Source: Deltaproteobacteria bacterium RIFOXYA12_FULL_61_11
GTDB lineage: Bacteria > Bdellovibrionota_F > JAHFAK01 > YA12-FULL-61-11
Direction of reading: 5' to 3'
DNA length: 6,617 bases
Assembly (NCBI GenBank): GCA_001799195.1
Contig: MGSU01000240.1
Coordinates: 1-6,617 of the forward strand
The notes below the pieces were generated by a model. The model made no database searches and had not been told where the DNA came from. It was given only the letters and a program-made list of their open reading frames with translations. The position numbers were made by a program, and so were the translations under genes. Shown piece by piece: positions 1-5,969 of the stretch (positions are counted from its first letter, which is position 1; every line of letters starts with the position of its first letter).

Positions 1-982
1 AGGAGTAAGCCAAGTCGTTGCTGGTCCACTTCTTTCCGGCCGTGTCGGCTCCCTCGCCGTCTCCGAGGAGCAGCCCGCGCAGGGTTCCTGTGGGAGTGTC
101 GACGGTGACGTACTGGGCGATGGAACTGTTGTTGGTGTTGTCGGTCTCGCCGTTGAAATAGATGACGCGGAAACGCACTCCTGGGGTACCGGTCGGGAGG
201 TCGGCGTTGAGCTCGACCTTGTGGATGGCTTTGGCGAAGAAGAGTTTGTGCAGGTCATCGCGTCCGCGCAAGAATTCAGGTTGTTTGATGAAAGCGTAGT
301 AGAGCGCCATCGCGGCGTTCGGATCCTTGTCCGAGAGCTCCTGCATCTTGGCCAACATGGCCTCGTAGCGTTGGAAGAAGGCGAGGGCGGTCTGGTCGAG
401 GGCCCCGCGTTCGGCCAGGGCCGCGCGCATGAAGTACACCCAGCGGTAGGTGTCATTGTAGGGGTAGTGGAAATAGGCCAGGGGACCCACGTCGAGGAGC
501 GAGTAGAAGACCTCGAAAATACCGTAGTGATCGAAGTGGGGATGCGTGAGGAGGAAATTGACCCGTGTATCTTTACGGAAGCCCTGGGCGACTAAGGTCT
601 CCATGGTGCGTTTCGCGCTGCCGCCGGGGCCGAGGTCCACGAACAGCGGAACCGCCGTGGGGAAATGCCACAGACTGACCGCACCGGTGTCCTCACCCGG
701 GTCGAGGACGTCGAAGACCGCCAGGGCCTTGGTCTCGGAGAACAGCTTGGCCCGGTATTCCTCGTAGGTCGGGGTCGAGGCGAGGAGCTTCTTCAAGGCG
801 GCCTGTTCCTCGGGGGTGTAGCCCGAGAAGGCCTGTCCCATGAAGGCGGCCTTCCCGAGGTGGCCATCGTCGAAGGACAGGCGATACGGGGCGATCAGTG
901 CCGAGAAGGTCGGATCGTCCTCGGCCATGGCGCAGAGCGCCGTAAAGATGGACAGGAATAGGATAGCGGTGAACCTGACCAT
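1..982 (-). CDS. Secreted metallo-beta-lactamase-fold hydrolase (C-terminus cut by window edge)
   Basis: The 327 visible residues begin at the ATG at 982 and the frame is still open at the left edge. Residues 1-20 form a signal peptide with a hydrophobic stretch and an AMA-ED cleavage site, so the protein is probably exported. The metal-binding signature HPHFDH lies at 147-152 (H147, H149, D151, H152), the HxHxDH motif of the metallo-beta-lactamase fold. Further on, NNSS at 284-287 followed by LLLGD (D308) resembles the 'NxxS...hhhhGD' strand pair of ComEC-like members, with D308 as the expected bridging metal ligand. About 100 residues between these motifs are largely helical-looking and not recognised. 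The last expected metal-binding His would lie beyond the edge. The gene sits 58 nt after the C1 peptidase on the same strand and is probably co-transcribed. The fold is a firm call; the substrate is unknown. Confidence 0.8.
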   Translation of the reverse strand, partial: MVRFTAILFLSIFTALCAMAEDDPTFSALIAPYRLSFDDGHLGKAAFMGQAFSGYTPEEQAALKKLLASTPTYEEYRAKLFSETKALAVFDVLDPGEDTGAVSLWHFPTAVPLFVDLGPGGSAKRTMETLVAQGFRKDTRVNFLLTHPHFDHYGIFEVFYSLLDVGPLAYFHYPYNDTYRWVYFMRAALAERGALDQTALAFFQRYEAMLAKMQELSDKDPNAAMALYYAFIKQPEFLRGRDDLHKLFFAKAIHKVELNADLPTGTPGVRFRVIYFNGETDNTNNSSIAQYVTVDTPTGTLRGLLLGDGEGADTAGKKWTSNDLAYS

Positions 983-1000
983 ACTAACCCCCCCCCTCTG
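983..1000 (-). promoter_or_regulatory. Ribosome-binding region with a G9 homopolymer
   Basis: On the minus strand the bases before the metallo-hydrolase ATG read CAGAGGGGGGGGGTTAGT, with nine G in a row (C at 988-996 on the plus strand). The AGAGGGG part can serve as the Shine-Dalgarno sequence. The tract sits between this site and the start codon, so a change in G number would alter the spacing. Function is inferred from position only. Confidence 0.5.
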
Positions 1001-1018
1001 AAAATGACGAGAAACGAG

Positions 1019-1037
1019 CTTCCGCGCAGGGCGGAAG
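1019..1037 (-). repeat. Perfect intercistronic hairpin between peptidase and metallo-hydrolase genes
   Basis: CTTCCGC (1019-1025) and GCGGAAG (1031-1037) form a perfect 7-bp stem with a 5-nt loop, starting 4 nt beyond the peptidase stop codon. On the transcribed minus strand it is followed by CTCGTTTCTCGTC, not a run of T, so it is a weak candidate for an intrinsic terminator. It could equally cause partial attenuation or stabilise the upstream message. Confidence 0.5.
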
Positions 1038-1040
1038 AGG

Positions 1041-1922
1041 TCATTTGGTGCCGGCCTCGAGCACGAAGAAGCCGGAAGTCGCATACATCTGGAGATACTT
1101 GCGCGAGAAGGTGCCGTACCCCTGGTTGCCGAAGGCCTTGCCCCAACTGTTGCGGAAGATGATGCGGTCTTCTTCGTCGTAGCCGACCAAGAGGATGGAA
1201 TGGGCGCTGACCGGCACGAAGGAACGCCAGGTCAACTTGCCTGGATCGACAAGACCTTTGGGTCCGCGCCACATCTCTTGCCACTTCATCGGTAGCAGTA
1301 CGGTGAGGAGTACGGTGTTGCCCTCGGCCAGTACGGCCTTGAGCAGGGATACGTTGCGGACCATGACCATGCCGACGTGGTTCGACTGCTCGATACACCA
1401 CTGGGGGCGCATCTCGAGACCGGCGGGCGGGGGACCTTGCGGGATGTTACCCTTGACGGGTTGCGGGTTGTAAGGCCAATCGGCCTCGGCAACGACGCAG
1501 AGCGGGTTGAGGGCTTCGACGTAGAGGTGGATGACCTCGGGCATGATGCCGTCGACCTTGGGGAAGTAGAACTTCTTGATCTGATAGTAGAGATGTTGTT
1601 CCGAGAGCTCTACTTTACCGCCGAATACACCCTCGAGGGCAGCGATGGTGGCGAAAGCGGTGCATGTTCCGCGGCCTCCTTGCTGTTTGATGGGGGTCAA
1701 AATATTGGTGTTGAGTACGGATTTCGGTAGGCCGCGTTCGAGGTCGAGATCGTACTGCTCTTTGACCTCGCGATTGACCAGTTTCTCTCGCGGCACACCG
1801 GTTTCATCTTCCACGAGTTCGAGCGGGATCAAGGAAGGTTCGAAGTCGGCGGGTACCCCGTCCTGGGCCAGGCCTGGAACGGCAACCGCCAGAAATACCA
1901 ACACCAACCAGCTCTGCACCAT
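1041..1922 (-). CDS. Secreted papain-like (C1 family) cysteine peptidase
   Basis: This 293-aa protein has a signal peptide (residues 1-19, cleavage near GLA-QD) and then a pro-region-like segment to about residue 65. The catalytic domain follows. Q81 is the expected oxyanion Gln and C87, in QGGRGTCTAFA, the nucleophile with the normal six-residue spacing. H241 (SAHSILLVGYD) is the catalytic His and N258 (RNSWG) the catalytic Asn. The 'QGxRGTCxAFA' form replaces the GSCWAF of papain and is typical of bacterial members. The triad looks complete, so activity outside the cytoplasm is likely; the substrate is unknown. The ATG at 1922 is supported by AGGAGG at 1929-1934 (six-base spacing) and by the signal peptide that starts there. 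It is the first gene of a probable two-gene unit with the metallo-hydrolase. Confidence 0.9.
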   Translation of the reverse strand: MVQSWLVLVFLAVAVPGLAQDGVPADFEPSLIPLELVEDETGVPREKLVNREVKEQYDLDLERGLPKSVLNTNILTPIKQQGGRGTCTAFATIAALEGVFGGKVELSEQHLYYQIKKFYFPKVDGIMPEVIHLYVEALNPLCVVAEADWPYNPQPVKGNIPQGPPPAGLEMRPQWCIEQSNHVGMVMVRNVSLLKAVLAEGNTVLLTVLLPMKWQEMWRGPKGLVDPGKLTWRSFVPVSAHSILLVGYDEEDRIIFRNSWGKAFGNQGYGTFSRKYLQMYATSGFFVLEAGTK

Positions 1923-1987
1923 GATGTCCCTCCTCGCAGCCCATATATACCCCTATGGCCTGTAGCGCAGATCGCATGGAAAGTAAA

Positions 1988-2158
1988 GTGTCACGCGAGG
2001 GATATACCTTCAGTCTTGGGTGGTTCGAGGGGTCCTGTCACCTCTCACCCCCACCATGCTCATCCTTGCGCGTGGCGGGGGCCCCCCGTCGGTGCCACCC
2101 CAACGTAGTGACGAACAACAGGCTATCCATCCCAAGACTGAAGGGTGTCACGCGAGGG
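1988..2158. repeat. Composite element: 14-bp direct repeats flanking 14-bp inverted repeats
   Basis: GTGTCACGCGAGGG occurs at 1988-2001 and again in the same orientation at 2145-2158. Just inside these copies, CCTTCAGTCTTGGG (2007-2020) and its exact reverse complement (2131-2144) form terminal inverted repeats around a 110-bp core. The left side has five extra bases (ATATA, 2002-2006); the right side has none. The arrangement looks like target duplications around a small non-autonomous element, or like a paired regulator-binding region. It fills most of the gene-free stretch 1923-2189 between the cyclase stop and the peptidase start. No protein-coding signal was found there. Confidence 0.6.
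2072..2098. repeat. GC-rich inverted repeat within the composite element
   Basis: GTGGC (2072-2076) pairs with GCCAC (2094-2098), and inside lie G5 (2077-2081) and C6 (2082-2087), a strongly self-complementary core. It could fold in either strand. There is no T-run on either side, so it is not a convincing terminator for the cyclase gene that ends at 2190. Confidence 0.35.
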
Positions 2159-2189
2159 TGCAGACCATCGAGGGGCAGACGGGTTTGCT

Positions 2190-3101
2190 TCAGACCACGG
2201 TCAGACGGTTCCTGCCGTAGCGTTTGGAGCTGTAGAGGGCCTGATCGGCTCGCTGGAAGAGGGTCTCGAGCGTGTCGGTGTCGTGCAGCACCGCCATGCC
2301 AAGGCTGATGGTCACCGGGATAACTTGATCTTTGTGGGCGAAACGGTGTTCCGACACCTCTTTGCGCAGACGTTCGGCGACACTCACGGCGACTTCCTTG
2401 GTGATATCGGCGAGCAGCAGCAGGAGTTCTTCACCTCCGTACCGGATGGCCAGGTCGATCTCGCGAATGCCGCTCAGGATCACCCCTGCCGTTTCGGCCA
2501 GGACTAGGTCGCCGGCCTGGTGGCCGTAGGTGTCGTTGACCTTCTTGAAGTGGTCGAGATCGATCACGACCATGACCAGTTGCCGGTCGCGGCGGCGATA
2601 GTAGTCGATGATGCTGGGCAGTTGCTCGAGGAAATAGCTCTTCGACAAGAGGCCGGTCAGGGCGTCGCGCTGGGCAGACAGGGCCTTGGCCCGGAGGTCG
2701 CTGGCGAAGGCGATGTCTGCCTCGTCCATGAGATCGAAACGCAACAGGATGTCGCCGATGTAGATCTTGTCGCCGGGGCGAAGGGTGGCCTCGTCGATGC
2801 GTTGTCCGTTGACCCTGGTCCCGTTGGTGCTGCCGTTGTCGCGGAGCTGTACCCGGCCTTCGCAGAAGGTTACCTCGGCGTGCAGCCGTGAGACGCTGTC
2901 GTGGTTGATCCTGAAGGAGGCTTTCCGATCGCGGCCGATGCTCAGGCTCGGTTTCGCCGGATCGAGGGCTTGGATGAGGCCGACGTTCCAACCGCGCAGG
3001 ATCTGGAAGGCGGGGCTCCGCCGATTCTGGCGGGAAAGGGCCTCGTGTTCGCGCAGGTTGATCTTGCGGGTCTTGGTAACGCCGGTGATGTCCCGGGCCA
3101 T
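2190..3101 (-). CDS. FHA-GGDEF diguanylate cyclase (distal paralogue)
   Basis: This 303-aa cytoplasmic protein is predicted to make c-di-GMP from two GTP. Residues 1-45 are a basic tail beginning MARDITGVTKTRK. An FHA domain (phospho-Thr binding) follows at about 46-120, with G56-R57, S71-R72-x-H74 and GSTNGT (90-95). After a short linker the GGDEF domain starts at RDALTGLL (145-152). It has IDLDHFKKVND, the catalytic signature GGEEL (222-226) and a product-inhibition I-site RxxD (R213 to D216). No membrane segment is seen. I chose the ATG at 3101 over the in-frame TTG at 3110 because the resulting N-terminus aligns with the upstream paralogue and both proteins become exactly 303 aa. GGAG lies 11 nt upstream of this ATG, a rather long spacing. 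The 123-nt gap to the preceding cyclase may contain an extra promoter. Confidence 0.92.
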   Translation of the reverse strand: MARDITGVTKTRKINLREHEALSRQNRRSPAFQILRGWNVGLIQALDPAKPSLSIGRDRKASFRINHDSVSRLHAEVTFCEGRVQLRDNGSTNGTRVNGQRIDEATLRPGDKIYIGDILLRFDLMDEADIAFASDLRAKALSAQRDALTGLLSKSYFLEQLPSIIDYYRRRDRQLVMVVIDLDHFKKVNDTYGHQAGDLVLAETAGVILSGIREIDLAIRYGGEELLLLLADITKEVAVSVAERLRKEVSEHRFAHKDQVIPVTISLGMAVLHDTDTLETLFQRADQALYSSKRYGRNRLTVV

Positions 3102-3159
3102 GCTCGGCAATGCTCCGTTACTGACTACCGGGGCGATGTCTCTGCATCCCCCGGGGAAC

Positions 3160-3189
3160 TATATAATAGATGAAGCTCGCCGCCGTCAC
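3160..3189 (-). promoter_or_regulatory. Possible promoter for the distal cyclase gene
   Basis: In the 123-nt spacer (3102-3224) the minus strand carries GTGACG (3184-3189) and, 18 nt on, TATATA (3160-3165), inside the only AT-rich patch of the area. This is a weak sigma-70-like match. The spacer also holds a 6-bp inverted repeat, GCCGTC (3182-3187) with GACGGC (3213-3218), just after the upstream cyclase stop; no T-run follows it on the transcribed strand. Read-through from the kinase promoter remains possible. Confidence 0.3.
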
Positions 3190-3224
3190 GTCTTTTTTCC
3201 CTCGGTCCCAACGACGGCAAGGTT

Positions 3225-4136
3225 TCAACCGAGGCAGACGCGGTTCCTTCCCTCGGCTTTCGCGCGGTAGAGGGCCTGGTCGGCTCGACCGAAGAGCTGT
3301 TCTGCGTTCTCGCTCTCGCGGAGCATAGCCAGACCGAAGCTCGCGGTCACGGACAAGCGTTCGGCGCCGAAGGCGACCGGACTTCGCTCGAGTTCCCGGC
3401 GTAGGCGCTCAGCGGCGTCGAGGGCGGCTTGTTCGTGCAGGTCGTGGAGGATGATGATGAGCTCTTCTCCCCCGTACCTGATGGAGAGATCGTTCTCTCG
3501 GATATTGCCGAGGATGGTGGTACCAACCGCGTGGAGGACCGCGTCTCCGGCCTGGTGCCCATGAGAGTCGTTGATTTCTTTGAAGTGATCCAGGTCTATC
3601 ACCAGTAAGCCCAGGCCGATGTTCTTTTTCTGTGAGAAGCGGATCAGTTTGGGGATCTCCTCGAGCCAATAGGCCTTGGCGAGGAGACCGGTCAGCGCGT
3701 CGCGCGTGGCCGCCGCAGCTCGTTGGCGCAGCTCCACCTGGAAGTCGAGGTCCTCCTGGTCCATCAAGTCGAAGCGGAGGAGGAGGTCACCAACGTAAAA
3801 CTTGTCTCCCGGATAGAGGATCTTGCGCTTGATCTTGCGTCCTGCGACGATGGTGCCATTGGTGCTTCCCTCGTCCTTGAGCAGGAACCCACCCTTGCTG
3901 TCCTGGGTGACCGAGGCGTGAATGCGCGAGACGCTCTCGTGGCTCAAGCGGAAGGTCGCTTCGCGTCCGCGACCCAAGTAGACGATCTCGCCTTCGCTCT
4001 TCATGACGTAAAAGTGACCGACCTCGACCCCACGGAGGACTTGCAGGAAGCCGAACCGCTGATGCGGATCGCCGCTCGGTCTGATCGGACGGCGGGAAGG
4101 CTTGGTCCTGGTGATATCGGTGATGATTCTACTCAT
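3225..4136 (-). CDS. FHA-GGDEF diguanylate cyclase (kinase-proximal paralogue)
   Basis: This 303-aa protein has the same architecture as the downstream cyclase. A Thr-containing basic tail (MSRIITDITRTK, 1-12) is followed by an FHA domain at about 30-120, with G55-R56, S70-R71-x-H73 and GSTNGT (90-95). The GGDEF domain runs from RDALTGLL (145) and has IDLDHFKEIND, GGEEL (222-226) and an RxxD I-site (R213 to D216), so it should be catalytically active and feedback-inhibited. The frame is open upstream to about 4397, but that part lies inside the kinase gene and looks like an out-of-frame reading of it. The ATG at 4136 starts 4 nt after the kinase stop and gives an N-terminus matching the paralogue. 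A strong Shine-Dalgarno is lacking (only GAGAG), which suggests translational coupling to the kinase. The FHA domain probably reads a phospho-Thr made by that kinase (inference). Confidence 0.93.
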   Translation of the reverse strand: MSRIITDITRTKPSRRPIRPSGDPHQRFGFLQVLRGVEVGHFYVMKSEGEIVYLGRGREATFRLSHESVSRIHASVTQDSKGGFLLKDEGSTNGTIVAGRKIKRKILYPGDKFYVGDLLLRFDLMDQEDLDFQVELRQRAAAATRDALTGLLAKAYWLEEIPKLIRFSQKKNIGLGLLVIDLDHFKEINDSHGHQAGDAVLHAVGTTILGNIRENDLSIRYGGEELIIILHDLHEQAALDAAERLRRELERSPVAFGAERLSVTASFGLAMLRESENAEQLFGRADQALYRAKAEGRNRVCLG

Positions 4137-4140
4137 GCTC

Positions 4141-5178
4141 TCAAGGCACTTTGATGAAGAAGGCCGAGAGGACCAGACCCACGACGGCGAACAGGAATCC
4201 CAAGCCGACGAGGTCGGCGGGTCGTAAGCCGAGGGGTTCTTTGGGCACGGTTTTCTTCTTGGTGGGTTTCTCCTTGCCGACCCGAGCATACAGCAGCGCC
4301 AGGAGGCGACGGGGTATCGAGGATGGTGGCAGTAGCGTTTCGAGGGCTTCGCGCATCTCTCCCGCGTTGCTGAAGCGTTCAGCAGGTTCTGCGGCAAGAG
4401 CTTTCTTCAAGATATCGTTGAGTTCCTCGTTCGCGCTCGCCACCCGACGAGGGGCCGTGGTGGTGATTTTGGCGATGGTGGTGACCAGATCGTCCTTGCT
4501 TCCTACTCCGAAAGGGTTTCGCCTGGTCAGCAGTTCGTGCAAGAAGACGCCGCAGGCATAGATATCCGCGGAGGGAGAAGGGGGGCCTGCGTGCCCGCCG
4601 AACAGTTCCGGGGCCATGTACACAGGAGTACCTATCACCGCATCGGCGCGAGTCAGGTCTCCGCCGGCGGTCGGCCTGGCGACGCCGAAATCGCTGAGTT
4701 TCACCCTTCCTTCCGGGGTGAGCAGCACGTTCGAGGGCTTGATGTCGCGGTGGACCAATTTTTGGCGGTGCAGGTAGGCGAGGGCATCGAGCACCTCGCA
4801 GGTCAGCGCGACCGCTTCGTCCGGTGCGAGCGGTCCGAGCTTGCGCAGGAGCGCCTTGCAGTCAAGTCCCTCGACATACTCCAGGACGAGGTTCCAGGTC
4901 AGGTTGTCCTCGAAGAGGCGGTAGTGGCGTACGAGCCCCGGGTGGTTCAGCCCTGCCGCGAGTTCGAACTCCCGTCGGAAGCGGCGGATGAACTCCTTCT
5001 GACGGCCTAGTTCGGGAAACAACTCTTTGATAGCAAAAACATTACCTTCAGCATCTTCGACCTTGTAGACCGTCGCCATACCGCCTTTGCCCAACGGCCG
5101 TCCGAGGACCCGGTACTCCCCGATGGTGTCGTCCCTGGGTTGGTCGGCGAGGACCACGGTGGCGTTGTTCTTGGTCAT
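4141..5178 (-). CDS. Tail-anchored Ser/Thr protein kinase (PknB/Hanks type)
   Basis: This 345-aa protein has a complete kinase domain at about residues 22-285. It shows the glycine-rich loop GKGGMATVYK (30-39), the ATP-anchoring K51 in AIKE, the likely alpha-C Glu E70, the catalytic loop HRDIKPSN (143-150, D145), DFG (163-165) and TPVYMAPE (184-191). T176 and T184 in the activation loop are natural autophosphorylation candidates. A Lys-rich linker (301-313) leads to one hydrophobic segment (about 321-342) that ends three residues before the C-terminus. The kinase should therefore hang in the cytoplasm from the inner membrane with no outer sensor domain, unlike typical PknB proteins. The ATG at 5178 lacks a clear Shine-Dalgarno, but a good promoter lies just upstream. 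It is the first gene of the signalling cluster, and the adjacent FHA-GGDEF proteins are its most likely partners. Confidence 0.95.
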   Translation of the reverse strand: MTKNNATVVLADQPRDDTIGEYRVLGRPLGKGGMATVYKVEDAEGNVFAIKELFPELGRQKEFIRRFRREFELAAGLNHPGLVRHYRLFEDNLTWNLVLEYVEGLDCKALLRKLGPLAPDEAVALTCEVLDALAYLHRQKLVHRDIKPSNVLLTPEGRVKLSDFGVARPTAGGDLTRADAVIGTPVYMAPELFGGHAGPPSPSADIYACGVFLHELLTRRNPFGVGSKDDLVTTIAKITTTAPRRVASANEELNDILKKALAAEPAERFSNAGEMREALETLLPPSSIPRRLLALLYARVGKEKPTKKKTVPKEPLGLRPADLVGLGFLFAVVGLVLSAFFIKVP

Positions 5179-5214
5179 TCACGCCCGAGATGTCAGATTT
5201 CGATCACGATGGGC

Positions 5215-5243
5215 ATTATCAGGTATGACCGGCGCGAATGCAA
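5215..5243 (-). promoter_or_regulatory. Predicted sigma-70-type promoter of the kinase-cyclase operon
   Basis: On the minus strand TTGCAT (5238-5243) is followed after exactly 17 nt by GATAAT (5215-5220). These match the consensus -35 and -10 boxes in 4 and 5 of 6 positions. Transcription would start near 5208, leaving a leader of about 30 nt before the kinase ATG. It is the best promoter-like sequence in the window. Confidence 0.55.
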
Positions 5244-5335
5244 GATTGCCATCGAACCCGTTTCCAGGGTGGGTGGCCTTGGCTCGCTCAGGGTGGTAAG
5301 GGCCCTCACTGTCGAGGTTCGAGCGATTGGGAGGC

Positions 5336-5365
5336 TTGCGCGACCGGGCGAGGTCGTGGTAGGGT
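5336..5365 (+). promoter_or_regulatory. Possible promoter of the tmRNA gene
   Basis: TTGCGC (5336-5341) and TAGGGT (5360-5365) are spaced by 18 nt, a GC-shifted form of sigma-70 boxes. Transcription would begin near 5372, about 30 nt before the mature tmRNA 5' end, which RNase P normally creates. With the kinase promoter on the other strand, 5179-5402 is a divergent control region. Confidence 0.4.
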
Positions 5366-5402
5366 ACTGCAAGGTCGGGGAAAGACCAACCTCGACAACC
5401 CC

Positions 5403-5750
5403 GGGGGCGATATGGTTTCGACGGGGTGGTAGAAGGTCGAACTGCATGGGGAGCATCCTCTTTCATCTCCTAAAACTGAAGGGGAACCCTATAAGTGCCG
5501 AAGACAACTTCGCACTGGCTGCGTAAGTAGCCCGTCTCTCCTGCTGACACCCGCTAGGTGGGCAGAGGCGCCGATTAGTGGGTTAGCGAGTTCGTGGCGC
5601 TCCCGCGCGACCTCGCGAAACAAACAGCGGAGCTGGCCAACGGCAATTCCGTCCGCAGAAGTGCCGAAGGCGAGAACAAAGAGCGGACTAACCATGTAGA
5701 TGTTCGGTTGGAAGCCATTTCGGACGCGGGTTCGACTCCCGCCGCCTCCA
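5403..5750 (+). ncRNA. ssrA: tmRNA (transfer-messenger RNA)
   Basis: tmRNA rescues stalled ribosomes with SmpB and adds a degradation tag. The 5' end GGGGGCGATATGGTTTCGAC is the standard one-piece tmRNA start. At the 3' end the T arm GCGGG-TTCGACT-CCCGC (5726-5742) leads to the acceptor strand CGCCTCC (5743-5749), which pairs with GGGGGCG (5403-5409) over 7 bp. This includes the G3-U pair that alanyl-tRNA synthetase recognises. The discriminator is A5750. The next genomic bases are TCA, so CCA is not encoded and must be added by the CCA-adding enzyme. GAAC and CATG at 5439-5448 can pair with CATG and GTTC at 5693-5705 as a helix closing the mRNA-like part. The 348-nt length is normal. No T-rich terminator is evident downstream. 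Confidence 0.96.
5497..5526 (+). other. tmRNA tag reading frame (AEDNFALAA, stop)
   Basis: The resume codon GCC (5497-5499) follows ATAAGT. The frame reads nine codons, AEDNFALAA, and stops at TAA (5524-5526). With the alanine carried by tmRNA itself, the added tag would be AAEDNFALAA. The ALAA ending is the classic degron recognised by ClpXP and related proteases; the start matches the usual position after the first pseudoknot. Confidence 0.93.
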
Positions 5751-5820
5751 TCATGGTGTGATTTTCTGAAGGCCAGGGAAGGCCGAAAACTCCTGAAAAC
5801 ACAAAATAGAAAAGACGAGA

Positions 5821-5838
5821 AACCTGGTTGATCAGGTT
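5821..5838 (+). repeat. Inverted repeat AACCTG-N6-CAGGTT
   Basis: A perfect 6-bp stem with a 6-nt loop lies 70 nt after the tmRNA 3' end and 80 nt before the first possible start of the hicB frame. No T-run follows, so a terminator role for ssrA is doubtful. It may be an operator for a DNA-binding protein such as the downstream HicB. A smaller repeat (GGCC-N6-GGCC, about 5770-5785) lies between it and ssrA. Nothing else was found in 5751-5866. Confidence 0.35.
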
Positions 5839-5866
5839 CGACGGGTACTGTGTTGAGCCGTTGGGT

Positions 5867-5894
5867 TTGTATTTGTCTGTAAATCAATATACAA
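5867..5894 (+). promoter_or_regulatory. Candidate operator upstream of hicB
   Basis: TTGTAT (5867-5872) and ATACAA (5889-5894) are exact reverse complements with a 16-nt centre, ending 6 nt before the ATG at 5901. The area is AT-rich compared with its surroundings. It overlaps a weak promoter possibility (TTGGGT at 5861, TCAATA at 5884, 17-nt spacing). HicB proteins with a C-terminal helix-turn-helix commonly autorepress through such inverted repeats; binding here is inferred. Confidence 0.4.
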
Positions 5895-5900
5895 CTTTCC

Positions 5901-5969
5901 ATGAAGAAGCACGACCTGGTGAGGCGGTTGCAAGCGCTTGGCTCAAGGGAACCCTGGGGAGAAGAAGCC
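5901..5969 (+). pseudogene. Possible hicA toxin remnant, in frame with hicB
   Basis: From the ATG at 5901 the frame encodes 23 residues, MKKHDLVRRLQALG then SREPWGEEA, and continues without a stop into hicB. The first 14 residues resemble the start of HicA toxins (MKxxDLhxxLxxxG), which normally precede hicB in such operons. The remainder of HicA, including its essential His in the GxxH region, is absent, consistent with an internal deletion that left the start joined to the hicB leader. There is no Shine-Dalgarno before 5901. The match is short, so a chance resemblance or a plain N-terminal extension of HicB remains possible. Confidence 0.35.

Noticed and set aside
221-961. Overlapping plus-strand open frames opposite the metallo-hydrolase
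   Set aside because: They are antisense to a clearly coding frame with signal peptide and HxHxDH motif, and their translations show no family features.
4137-4397. 87-residue upstream extension of the kinase-proximal cyclase
   Set aside because: It lies in another frame within the kinase gene, has no domain pattern, and the start at 4136 matches the paralogue and operon spacing.
4537-5010. 157-aa plus-strand frame
   Set aside because: It is antisense to the catalytic core of the kinase and has no recognisable protein features.
5140-5496. Plus-strand frame ending in the tmRNA tag, as a separate protein gene
   Set aside because: Its end is the tag frame of ssrA; the upstream part crosses the divergent promoter region and tmRNA structural sequence.
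5835-5845. GGTTCGACGGG, similar to the tmRNA 5' region, as a duplicated att site
   Set aside because: Only about nine bases are shared with 5414-5424 and the similarity does not extend; too short to support integration.
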